NCBI RefSeq assembly: GCF_000196235.1 | Contig: NC_008541.1 | Coordinates: 3,410,001 to 3,474,000 of the forward strand | Origin: Arthrobacter sp. FB24 | GTDB lineage: Bacteria; Actinomycetota; Actinomycetes; Actinomycetales; Micrococcaceae | Direction of reading: 5' to 3' | Length of the DNA: 64,000 bases | In this document: positions 14,533 to 22,844 of the stretch, in pieces | Numbering within the stretch: the stretch's first letter is position 1 | Layout: each line of letters opens with the position of its first letter | Position numbers and translations under genes: made by a program | Notes under the pieces: model-generated | What the model was told of the DNA's origin: nothing | The model's database searches: none | What the model saw: only the letters and a program-made list of their open reading frames with translations

Positions 14533-16049
14533 GCACAGGGACGACGACGGCGGGAGGACCCGGGGGAAGCTCCGGCGGCCCGGGACCGGAGGTCCCGTCC
14601 AAGGGGCTGCGCGCCGGCATCCTGGACCTGGGCGACTCGGTCATGCTGGGGCTCGCGTCCACCGCCCCCGTCTATTCACTCGCCGCCACGCTGGGCCTGA
14701 TCGTGGCGGTCAATGGCAACTACACCCCGCTGATCCTTCTCCTGGGCTTTGTGCCGGTGCTCTTCATCGCCTACGCCTTCCGGGAACTGAACACCGCCAT
14801 GCCGGACTGCGGCACCACCTTCATCTGGGCACGCCGGGCATTCGGGCCATGGGCGGGCTGGCTGGGCGGCTGGGGCGTCGCCCTGGCCGGCATCGTGGTG
14901 CTCGCCAACCTGGCCCAAGTGGCAGGGCAATACCTGTGGCTGCTGGTTGGCGACGGTTCGCTGGCCGAAAACGACCTTTTGGTGACGGCCACCGGCGTCG
15001 TGTTCATCATTTTCATGACCCTGGTGAATTACCGCGGCATCCGGCTCGGCGAGCACGTCCAGCGGGTGCTGACCTACGTGCAGTATGTCTCGCTGGGCAT
15101 ATTCGCGCTGGCCATCGTGTTCCGGATTACGGGCGGAGCACCGGAGGGCCAGGCGTTCGACTTCGAATGGTTCAACCCCGCGGGTGCCTTCGCCGATCCC
15201 GGCGCAGTGGTTCACGGTGCCCTATTGGCCCTGTTCATCTATTGGGGCTGGGACACTTGCCTGGCCGTGAACGAGGAAACCGAGAACCCGTCCAAGACGC
15301 CCGGCCGCGGGGCCGTCATCTCCGCCTTCGTCCTGATGGCAATCTACGTTTCCGTGGCGCTCTTGGTGATGATGTATGCCACCGTGGGCACGGACGGCAT
15401 CGGCCTCGGCAATGCGGAAAATCAGGATGACGTCTTCCTGGCCATGAAGGATGTTGTGCTCGGCCCGTGGGGCTGGCTGATCGTGGTGGCCGTGCTGGCC
15501 TCGGTGCTGTCCTCCACCCAGACCACCATCCTGCCCACCGCCCGCGGGACGCTGTCCATGGGCGTCCACGGCGCCCTGCCGGCCAAGTTCGGCGAAGTCC
15601 ACCCGCGAAACCAGACTCCGGGGTTCTCCACGCAGGTGATGGGGGCTGCCGCCGTCGTGTACTACGTGGCCATGAGCTTCCTGAGCCAGAACCTGCTTTC
15701 GGATTCCATCAGCGCCATCAGCCTGTTCATTGCTTTCTACTATGCGCTGACCGGCTTCGCGTGCGTCTGGTTCTTCCGGGGCACCTTGCGCGTTTCCGCC
15801 CGCAATCTCTGGTTCCGGGGCATCCTGCCGCTGCTCGGGGCACTGATGCTGACCGCGGCGTTCTTCATCTCCGCCGTTCAGATGTGGGACCCCGCCTACG
15901 GCGATACGGAGATCTTCGGCGTGGGTGGCGCCTTCGTCAGCGGTGTGGTGCTGCTGGCGCTGGGCGTGGTGCTGGCCGTGGTGTGCCGCTTCTCCCCCGC
16001 CACCCGGGACTACTTCATGGCACGGCAAGCGCAGCCCAGCGAACTGTAG
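14529..16049 (+). CDS. APC superfamily amino acid/amine permease
   Basis: A 506-residue transporter with about twelve to thirteen hydrophobic helices. After a Gly/Thr-rich 20-residue arm come LGDSVMLGLASTAPVYSLAATLG, the unwound first helix typical of APC carriers, and FREL-NTAMPDCGTTFIWARRAFG, the second-helix signature. It moves an amino acid or polyamine by proton symport or exchange; substrate not readable. Translation is coupled to the ATP-grasp ligase through an ATGA overlap, so permease and ligase very likely serve the same metabolite. Confidence 0.9.
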   Translation: MSTGTTTAGGPGGSSGGPGPEVPSKGLRAGILDLGDSVMLGLASTAPVYSLAATLGLIVAVNGNYTPLILLLGFVPVLFIAYAFRELNTAMPDCGTTFIWARRAFGPWAGWLGGWGVALAGIVVLANLAQVAGQYLWLLVGDGSLAENDLLVTATGVVFIIFMTLVNYRGIRLGEHVQRVLTYVQYVSLGIFALAIVFRITGGAPEGQAFDFEWFNPAGAFADPGAVVHGALLALFIYWGWDTCLAVNEETENPSKTPGRGAVISAFVLMAIYVSVALLVMMYATVGTDGIGLGNAENQDDVFLAMKDVVLGPWGWLIVVAVLASVLSSTQTTILPTARGTLSMGVHGALPAKFGEVHPRNQTPGFSTQVMGAAAVVYYVAMSFLSQNLLSDSISAISLFIAFYYALTGFACVWFFRGTLRVSARNLWFRGILPLLGALMLTAAFFISAVQMWDPAYGDTEIFGVGGAFVSGVVLLALGVVLAVVCRFSPATRDYFMARQAQPSEL

Positions 16050-16097
16050 GAACAACGGGTACAGGCAGTCCGGGCAGGCACGCCGTAGGATGCTCCA

Positions 16098-17297
16098 ATG
16101 AGCAACGCCGCTGACCTTCCCGCCATCTCCGACGCCTCCGATGTCCTGGGCCTCGACGCCCTGCTGACGGCTGAGGAGCTGGCCGTCCGGGAGCGGATCC
16201 GCGATTTCACGGAACAGCGGATCAAACCGGACATTGCCCGCTGGTACGACGACGCCGTCTTTCCGCTCGATCTTGCCCCGGAACTGGGTGAACTGGGCGT
16301 GCTCGGCATGCACCTGGAGGGCTACCGGTGTCCCGGACGCTCCGCAGTGGAGTACGGTCTGGCGGCCATGGAGCTGGAGGCCGGGGACTCCGGAATCCGC
16401 ACCTTTGTTTCGGTGCAGGGTTCGCTGGCCATGACCGCCATCCACAAATGGGGTTCCGAGGACCAGAAACAGGAGTGGCTCCCCCGGATGGCCGCTGGCG
16501 AGGTAATCGGCTGTTTCGCCCTGACCGAACCCACTGCCGGGTCAGATCCGTCCTCCATGACCACGGTGGCCCGCCGCGACGGATCCGGGGACGACGCCGG
16601 GTGGGTGCTCGACGGCGTCAAGCGCTGGATCGGGCTGGCTTCCGTGGCCGGGGTGATGGTGGTGTGGGCCATGACCGACGACGGCGTCCGCGGTTTCCTG
16701 GTGCCGGCCGGAACTCCCGGGGTCACCGCGACACCGATCAACCGGAAACTTTCGATGCGCGCCTCGATCCAGTGCGACGTGGCGTTCGACGGCGTGCGGC
16801 TGGGTCCGGAGGCCCTGCTGCCGGGCGCCCGCGGCCTGCGTGGCCCCTTCACCTGCCTCAACGAAGCGCGGTACGGGATTGCCTGGGGTGCCATGGGTGC
16901 CGCCCGCGATTCCTACGAGGCCGCCCTGAAGTACTCGCAGGACCGCCTCCAGTTCGGCCGGCCGCTGGCCGGGTACCAGCTCACCCAGGAGAAGCTGGTG
17001 AACATGCTCCTGGAGATCCAGAAGGGGACCATGCTGGCGCTCCACCTGGGCCGGCTCAAGGACGCAGGCACCCTGCGGCCGGAACAGATTTCACTCGGCA
17101 AGCTGAACAACGTACGCGAGGCCCTGGCCATTGCCCGTGAGGCCCGCACCATCCTGGGCGGCAACGGGATCACCCTGGACTACTCGCCGCTGCGGCACGC
17201 CTCAAACCTCGAGTCGGTCCGCACCTATGAGGGGACCGACGAGGTCCACACCCTCATCCTGGGCCAGCACATCACCGGCATCGGCGCCTTCCGGTAG
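16098..17297 (+). CDS. gcdH: Glutaryl-CoA dehydrogenase-like acyl-CoA dehydrogenase
   Basis: FAD enzyme of 399 residues, the usual GcdH length. Seen: CFALTEPTAGSDPSSM (FAD/substrate loop), RYGIAWGAMGAARDSYEAAL and, near the end, LGGNGITLDY and TYEGTDEVHTLILGQ, where Glu378 is the catalytic base in the GcdH position. GcdH oxidises and decarboxylates glutaryl-CoA to crotonyl-CoA in lysine/tryptophan breakdown. It lies 48 nt after the permease stop on the same strand and could be read through from that operon. Other short-chain acyl-CoA dehydrogenases are possible, but the YEGTDEVHTLILG ending favours GcdH. Confidence 0.88.
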   Translation: MSNAADLPAISDASDVLGLDALLTAEELAVRERIRDFTEQRIKPDIARWYDDAVFPLDLAPELGELGVLGMHLEGYRCPGRSAVEYGLAAMELEAGDSGIRTFVSVQGSLAMTAIHKWGSEDQKQEWLPRMAAGEVIGCFALTEPTAGSDPSSMTTVARRDGSGDDAGWVLDGVKRWIGLASVAGVMVVWAMTDDGVRGFLVPAGTPGVTATPINRKLSMRASIQCDVAFDGVRLGPEALLPGARGLRGPFTCLNEARYGIAWGAMGAARDSYEAALKYSQDRLQFGRPLAGYQLTQEKLVNMLLEIQKGTMLALHLGRLKDAGTLRPEQISLGKLNNVREALAIAREARTILGGNGITLDYSPLRHASNLESVRTYEGTDEVHTLILGQHITGIGAFR

Positions 17298-17315
17298 GCG
17301 GGCGGATGGGTGAAC

Positions 17316-18062
17316 CTAGGCCGAGAAGCCGCCGTCGGCCTTGATCAGCTGCCCTGACACCCAGCGGCCCTCCGGTGAGAGCAGGAACGCCACGGTTCCG
17401 GCCACGTCCGCGGGCGTGCCGAGCCTTCCGCCGGGTTGCTGCCGGGTGAGGTCCTCCCGCAGGGCCCTGTCCATCCAGCCCGTGTCCACCGGCCCGGGGT
17501 TCAGCACATTCGCGGTGATGCCGATCGGCCCCAGCTCCCGTGCCGCGGCAATGACGGTCCGGTCCAGCGCTCCCTTGGACGCGCCGTACGGCAGGTTGAA
17601 CGCCGTGTGGTCACTGGTCAGCGCCACGATCGCGCCGCCGTCGTCCGCCGCCTGCCGGGCAAAGGCAGCGATCAGCTGCCAGCTGGCCCGGGTGTTGACG
17701 GCGAAGTGCCGTTCCCAGCTGGCCAGGGTGGTGTCCAGGATGCCGGAGTCCACGGACTCGGCGTGGCTGAGCACCAGCCCCTGCAACGGTCCGGCCTGCT
17801 CCGCCACTTCCGCCATGAGCCGGTCCACGGCCAGCGGATCCTCCAGGTCCGCCGGCACGGCAAAGACGCGGGCGCCGGTTGCTTCAAGTTCCGCCGTGAG
17901 GCGTTCAACGTCCTCCGGCTGGATCCCCCAGGGCATCCGGGAGTCGTAGTCCTGCCAGTACGTCAGCACCAGGTCCCATCCATCGGCGGCCAGGCGGCGG
18001 GCAATGCCGGCACCGATTCCGGCAAGGCGGCCCACGCCGGTCACCAGCGCTGTCCTGCTCAT
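17316..18062 (-). CDS. Short-chain dehydrogenase/reductase
   Basis: Classical SDR of 248 residues: N-terminal TGVGRLAGIGAGIA dinucleotide site, LVLSHA in place of NNAG, catalytic Ser in ALTSDHTAF and YGASK (Tyr-x-x-x-Lys), plus NPGPVDTGWMD. The GVGRxxGIGAGIA spacing is slightly long, a known variant. It starts inside the stop of the upstream GT87 gene (ATGA overlap at 18059-18062), so it is made from the same transcript. Substrate unknown. Confidence 0.88.
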   Translation of the reverse strand: MSRTALVTGVGRLAGIGAGIARRLAADGWDLVLTYWQDYDSRMPWGIQPEDVERLTAELEATGARVFAVPADLEDPLAVDRLMAEVAEQAGPLQGLVLSHAESVDSGILDTTLASWERHFAVNTRASWQLIAAFARQAADDGGAIVALTSDHTAFNLPYGASKGALDRTVIAAARELGPIGITANVLNPGPVDTGWMDRALREDLTRQQPGGRLGTPADVAGTVAFLLSPEGRWVSGQLIKADGGFSA

Positions 18063-19441
18063 GCAGGCACCTCGGCCAGGGACCCCCGCCGGAGCACCAC
18101 GAGCCAGCACGCCAGGATGGCCACCGCGCAGAACACTCCGGCGCTGGAGGCCATCAGCCAGGGCTCGGGCGTCTGGAAGTCCAGGTTCTCCGCGCCCAGG
18201 GCCTCTCCGATGCTCTTGGGGGAAAAGAAGAACACGATGATCGAGGCCCCCAGTACTCCGCCCATCAGCCAGCGGGTGGCGCGATGGCGGTGCGGTGTCT
18301 CACGCAGGGTCCAGGCGAAGGCGGGGAGGACTGCCGCCATCCAGACCCAGTGGTGGGACCACGAAACGGGGCTGATGAGCAGCATGGTGAGGGCTGTGGC
18401 CGAAATGGCCACCACCCGGGCGCCCTGGTCGCTGGCGGCCTTGATCACCATGGCGCCGGTGCCTGTAACCAGCAGGCTCAATAGCAGCCAGGGAACGGTG
18501 ACGCCGGCTTCGGGAACACCGAAATGCAGTAGCGCACCTTTGAGTGAGAGGTTGTCCACGTAGCCTGCGCCGCCGATCCTGGACGTGTCCGGGAGGATCT
18601 CGAGCCAGAAGCGGAACGATTCCGGCGGGCGGACCAGCCAGCCCAGCAGCACAGTGAAGGCGAACCCGCCGGCCATGTTGAACAGTCCGCGCCAGTCCTT
18701 GCGCATCAGGAAGTACAGGCCGAAAACCAGCGGTGTCAGTTTGATGCCGGCGGCCATTCCCACCAGGAAGCCCCGGCCCGGAAAACCCTGGTTCCAGCGC
18801 TGGTTCCGAGCCAGGAGGTCGGCCGCCATGATCCCCATCAGCAGGATGTTGATCTGGCCAAACGCCAGGGTCTCGCGCCACGGACCCAGGTTCAGGACGG
18901 CAAGCAGGAGGATCACGGCGCCCCATTTGTTCCGTGTTGCGTGGAACCCGGAGGTCCCGAAGGTGGAGCGCCAGTCCTGTTTCGCACTCCAGTAGCGCAC
19001 GCCGCGCACGGCGACCCACACGGCAACGGCCGCCCCGGCGGCGTTGAACAGCATCAGCGCGGATTTCTCCGGCAGCCTGGCCAGCAGGCTGAACAGCACC
19101 GCGGCGAACGGAGGGTACGTGAACGGCAACTCCGGTCCTCCGGCCCAGCCCACGGTCAGGCTGTACAGGTCCGACGGCGACTGGCCGGCGTCGTTGAGGA
19201 TCTTGCCGCCGTGCCAGTAGACGCTGAAATCGAGGCCGTGCCCGGCCCAGGCGTCAAGACGTTGGGCGACGAACCAGGCTGCGGCGAGGACGGCCAGCAG
19301 CGTCACCATTTCGCCGAAGATGCCTAGCGCCAGCCGGCTGCGGTACCACGCTCCAGCGGTCCCGGCCCCGGGCTGTGGTTCCGTCCCGGCGCGTAGGCGC
19401 GTTCCGGCGTCGAGCTCCCTTTCGGCGTCGAGCAGTGCCAT
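18059..19441 (-). CDS. GT87 family membrane mannosyltransferase (DUF2029)
   Basis: A 460-residue protein with about ten to eleven membrane helices. GT87 marks: the outer-loop acid pair region YWHGGKILN after the first helix, ELPFTYPPFAAVLFSLLA, LAFGQINILLMGIMAADLL, KLTPLVFGLYFL and SWSHHWVW. Known members (PimE and relatives of actinobacteria) add mannose or other pentose/hexose units from polyprenyl-phosphate donors to lipoglycans on the outer membrane face. The ATG at 19441 opens the protein; an ATG 37 codons upstream is possible but adds an Arg-rich, non-family stretch. It is a paralogue of the gene at 21534-22838. Confidence 0.88.
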   Translation of the reverse strand: MALLDAERELDAGTRLRAGTEPQPGAGTAGAWYRSRLALGIFGEMVTLLAVLAAAWFVAQRLDAWAGHGLDFSVYWHGGKILNDAGQSPSDLYSLTVGWAGGPELPFTYPPFAAVLFSLLARLPEKSALMLFNAAGAAVAVWVAVRGVRYWSAKQDWRSTFGTSGFHATRNKWGAVILLLAVLNLGPWRETLAFGQINILLMGIMAADLLARNQRWNQGFPGRGFLVGMAAGIKLTPLVFGLYFLMRKDWRGLFNMAGGFAFTVLLGWLVRPPESFRFWLEILPDTSRIGGAGYVDNLSLKGALLHFGVPEAGVTVPWLLLSLLVTGTGAMVIKAASDQGARVVAISATALTMLLISPVSWSHHWVWMAAVLPAFAWTLRETPHRHRATRWLMGGVLGASIIVFFFSPKSIGEALGAENLDFQTPEPWLMASSAGVFCAVAILACWLVVLRRGSLAEVPA

Positions 19442-19665
19442 CCCGTGTCCCCAAACGTTGTTCCTGCAGAGCGGCGCCACTGAAGGCGCGGTGCGCGCGT
19501 ATCGCGAAGTTGTGCCGGCTGACTCGCGCCGGATCCGGCGCATCGTCCTCACATCCTACTGAAACAGCGGCCTTGTCCCCTGCTGCGCGCCCCCGGCGTG
19601 GCACCACAAGCCCGCCCGGAACCAGCTGCCAGGCTGCACACGTCCGGCGCCGCACGCGGCTGCGC

Positions 19666-20994
19666 TCAGCCTTCGGCGGCCCTGGCCTCCACGAAGACGG
19701 GCTCCCGTGCCGCGGCGTCCTTGCGGATGGTGGCGCTGATGACGGCGGCGATGGTGCACATGGCGGCTGCCCCGAACCAGGCATAGGTGTACTGGCCGGT
19801 GGCGTCACGGATGGCGCCGGCGGCCAGGGCGGCGGCGGCCGCGCCGAGCTGGTGGGCCGCGAAGACCCAGCCGAACACCACGCTGCCGTCGGCGCCGAAC
19901 ACCTGGCGGCAGATGGCAGCGGTGGGCGGGACGGTGGCCACCCAGTCCAGTCCGTAGATCACCACGAACACGATCATGCTGGGCTGGACCGTGGCGCTCA
20001 GCAGAAGCGGCAGCACCAGCAGTCCGATGCCGCGGAACTGGTAGTACACCGCCAGCAGGATCCGCGGGTTGAAACGGTCCGTCAGCCAGCCGGACGCGAT
20101 GGTGCCCACGATGTCGAAGATCCCGACGACGGCGAGCAGCCCAGCGGCGGTGGTTTCGGCCATGCCGTGGTCGTGCGCGGAGGGGATGAAGTGGGTGCCG
20201 ATGAGCCCGTTGGTGGTGGCCCCGCAGATCGCGAACCCGGCCACCAGCGCCCAGAACGTCCGGACCTTGCTGGCTCGCTTGAGCACCTGCAGCGCCCGGA
20301 CGGCGGCGTTCCCACCAGGCGCTGCGTTCCCGTCCGGAGCTGCGGCGTCGGCGCCATAGGGCAGCACTCCGGCGTCGGCGGGTGAGTTCTTGAGGAATTT
20401 AAGCACCAGCGGCACCACGGCCAGCGCTCCGGCGGCGATGAGCAGGGAGGCCTGCCGCCAGCCGGGATCCTGCGCCAGCATGGCGATGAAGGGCAGGAAG
20501 ACCAGCTGCCCGGCGGCACTCCCGGCCGTCAGGATGCCAATCACCAGGCCGCGGCTCTTGGCGAACCAGGTGTTGGCGATCGTGGCGGCGAAGACCAGTG
20601 CCATGGAACCTGTGCCCAGTCCGATCAGCAGACCCCAGGTCAGCAGGATCTGCCAGGACTGGTTCACCAGCACGGTCAGGGCACTGCCGGCGCCGATCAG
20701 GACCAGCGCCACCGAGGTCACGGCGCGGATGCCGAACCGTTCCATGAGCGCCGCCGCAAACGGTGCGGTGAGGCCAAAGAGCACCAGGTTGATGCTGACG
20801 GCGGCGGACAGGACGGTGGTGGACCAGCCGAATTCGTTCTGAAGCGGAACCATCAGGACCCCTGGGGCCGCACGGAAGCCGGCTGCGCCCACCAGGGCAA
20901 GGAAGGCGACGGCGGCTACGATCCACGCGGGATGCAGCCGGCGGCGGGTCCCTTTCCCGGGAGCGGAAGGCAGGGTGGTCTTGGGGGCGCTCAT
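19666..20994 (-). CDS. MFS transporter (oxalate/monocarboxylate-like)
   Basis: A 442-residue carrier with twelve predicted helices in two halves, split by a hydrophilic loop (about 205-235) with a repeated GNAAPGGNAA element. RFGIRAV after helix 2 and DRFNPRI after helix 8 are the paired MFS loop motifs. Helices resemble the OxlT/MCT branch (PGVLMVPLQNEFGWSTTVLS). It starts within the stop of the HxlR regulator (ATGA), so the regulator and the carrier form one unit; the substrate is likely linked to what the regulator responds to. Confidence 0.9.
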   Translation of the reverse strand: MSAPKTTLPSAPGKGTRRRLHPAWIVAAVAFLALVGAAGFRAAPGVLMVPLQNEFGWSTTVLSAAVSINLVLFGLTAPFAAALMERFGIRAVTSVALVLIGAGSALTVLVNQSWQILLTWGLLIGLGTGSMALVFAATIANTWFAKSRGLVIGILTAGSAAGQLVFLPFIAMLAQDPGWRQASLLIAAGALAVVPLVLKFLKNSPADAGVLPYGADAAAPDGNAAPGGNAAVRALQVLKRASKVRTFWALVAGFAICGATTNGLIGTHFIPSAHDHGMAETTAAGLLAVVGIFDIVGTIASGWLTDRFNPRILLAVYYQFRGIGLLVLPLLLSATVQPSMIVFVVIYGLDWVATVPPTAAICRQVFGADGSVVFGWVFAAHQLGAAAAALAAGAIRDATGQYTYAWFGAAAMCTIAAVISATIRKDAAAREPVFVEARAAEG

Positions 20995-21500
20995 GCCGCG
21001 GTTCCGTTCTGTGCGGCTGCCGTGGCCAGCGGGACCGGTTCCGGGGTGCGGGCGAGGCTGTGCCAGCTGGTGTTGTCCGCGGTGAGGCGTTCACCGCAGG
21101 CCGTGCAGGTGTCCGCGGAAGACGTCCGCTGGCCGCAGGTGGAGTGGATGACGAACATGTGCGCTTTCTCGGACGGCGCCGGGAGATGCTTTTCAGCCCA
21201 GATCACGACGGCGTTCAGCACCGGCAGCGCGTCTTCGCCTTTCCCGGTGAGGACGTACTCCTGGCGGGTGCGGCCGCCGTCGTCGTACGGTTTCCGCTCC
21301 AGCAGCCCGTCGTCCACGAGGCCGGCCAGGCGTTTGGTGAGCACGGAGTCTGCCACCATCAGCCGCTGTTTCATGGCATCGAAGCGGCCGTTGCCGAAGA
21401 AGACCTCGCGGAGCACCAGCATGCTCCAGGGATCGCCGAGGATGTCCAGGCCGCGCGCCATGGCGCAGGTGCGTTGGGACCAGTCAGAGCGGAGTGCCAT
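20991..21500 (-). CDS. HxlR-family winged-helix regulator with C-terminal Cys pairs
   Basis: A 169-residue regulator. Residues 5-95 form the HxlR winged helix: CAMARGLDILGDPWSMLVLREVFFG, LTKRLAGLVDDGLLERKPY and TRQEYVLTGKG. The C-terminus (about 110-140) has CGQRTSSADTCTACGE, a zinc-ribbon-like or redox cysteine cluster not present in minimal HxlR proteins. HxlR proteins respond to electrophiles or aldehydes and often control neighbouring genes; the overlapping MFS gene is the obvious target. Confidence 0.88.
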   Translation of the reverse strand: MALRSDWSQRTCAMARGLDILGDPWSMLVLREVFFGNGRFDAMKQRLMVADSVLTKRLAGLVDDGLLERKPYDDGGRTRQEYVLTGKGEDALPVLNAVVIWAEKHLPAPSEKAHMFVIHSTCGQRTSSADTCTACGERLTADNTSWHSLARTPEPVPLATAAAQNGTAA

Positions 21501-21533
21501 GCAGGCAACCGTAGCTGACTTTCTTCAAGAAAG

Positions 21534-22838
21534 CTAGGTGGCCCGGATACCGGATTGCCTGGCCGGAACCGCGCGGAGCGAGGCCCTCGAAGGACGGTAC
21601 GCGAGGGCCCAGTAGGCCAGCATCGCGATGCCACACACCACGCCCAGGCTGGACACCGTTAGCTGCCACTGCGTCTGCGGGTCCTTGCCCCATTCGGCCG
21701 CTCCGGCCCAGACCGCCAGGTTCTTCGGCGTCATGTAGAAGGCGATGGTGGAGAAAGCCACGATGACCCAGCCGGCAGTCCGCATCCTGCCGTTGCGTGA
21801 CGGCACGCGGTGCATCGCAAAAGCCATGCTGGGCAGCGCAACAGCCACCCAGACCCAGTGGTGGGACCAGGAAACCGGGCTGATCAGCAGCATGAGCACG
21901 GCAGTGGCGGACACGGCAATGAAGTTCTCGTCCACGTCCACCGCCCATTTGATGACCAGCGCAGCGAGTACTACCAGCGCCAGCGACAGGACCAGCCACG
22001 CCAGGTTGGTTACGGACGAGTCCGGCATGCCGACGTGCAGCAGCAGCCCTTTCAGGGAAAGGTTGTCCACGTAAGCCGGTCCGCCGATCCGGCCGGTGTC
22101 CGGCAGGATCTTGGTCCAGAAAGCCAATGACGCCTGCGGCAGGATCGCCCAGGACAGCGCAATGGAACCGAAGAAGCCTGCGGCCATCCAGCCAAGCGCC
22201 TTGAAGTCGCGGCGCACCAGGAAATACAGGCCGAACGCGAGCGGGGTGAGCTTCACTCCGGCGGCCAGTCCGATCAGCAGGCCGGCGGGCCACCGGATTT
22301 CGCCCGCACGTGACTTCCCGTACAGGGCGAAGTCCGCGAGGATCACGCCCATCAGGATGATGTTGATCTGGCCGAATACGAACGTGTCCCGCCACGGCCC
22401 CAGGAGCAGGATTGCGCCGGTTCCCACCAAGGCAGTGGTCCGGAAGCGGTAATCCGCGAAGGCTGCGCGCCACGACTTCATGCCGAAGTAGTGCCTGGCC
22501 AGCCAGCCAGCCACCACCGCTGCACCGGCCAGGGCAGCAACGATGAAGACCAGGCTGCTTGCCTCAAAGTCCATCGTCGCCAGCAACGCAAAGAGCAGGG
22601 CAGCAAACGGCGGGTACGTGAACGGAAGGCCGTCACGCGGTGCGTAGAGCTCGTGGGCGCCGCCTTCACCTGTTGCCAGGACACGGCCGCCGCCGTAGTA
22701 GTAGACCTCGAAATCGTTCAGAAACGGTTTGTAGTCCGTGTACAGGAACCACACTGCCAGGGCCAGGACTACTGCACCGGCCGCCGTCGCGAGCCAGCCG
22801 CGGGTGGTGGGCGAAATAGCCCGAAGCGAAATGGTCAC
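21534..22838 (-). CDS. GT87 family membrane mannosyltransferase (DUF2029), second copy
   Basis: 434 residues, ten or so membrane helices, sharing with the gene at 18059-19441 the landmarks GLPFTYPPFAALLFALLAT, FGQINIILMGVILADF, KLTPLAFGLYFLVRRDFKAL, GYVDNLSLKG-like AYVDNLSLKGLLLHVG and LLISPVSWSHHWVW. The two are clear paralogues, with shared start-to-end order. It begins 6 nt after the metB stop, so it may be read with cbs and metB. Role in lipoglycan or glycolipid mannosylation is inferred from the family. Confidence 0.88.
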   Translation of the reverse strand: MTISLRAISPTTRGWLATAAGAVVLALAVWFLYTDYKPFLNDFEVYYYGGGRVLATGEGGAHELYAPRDGLPFTYPPFAALLFALLATMDFEASSLVFIVAALAGAAVVAGWLARHYFGMKSWRAAFADYRFRTTALVGTGAILLLGPWRDTFVFGQINIILMGVILADFALYGKSRAGEIRWPAGLLIGLAAGVKLTPLAFGLYFLVRRDFKALGWMAAGFFGSIALSWAILPQASLAFWTKILPDTGRIGGPAYVDNLSLKGLLLHVGMPDSSVTNLAWLVLSLALVVLAALVIKWAVDVDENFIAVSATAVLMLLISPVSWSHHWVWVAVALPSMAFAMHRVPSRNGRMRTAGWVIVAFSTIAFYMTPKNLAVWAGAAEWGKDPQTQWQLTVSSLGVVCGIAMLAYWALAYRPSRASLRAVPARQSGIRAT

Positions 22839-22844
22839 CGGCTG

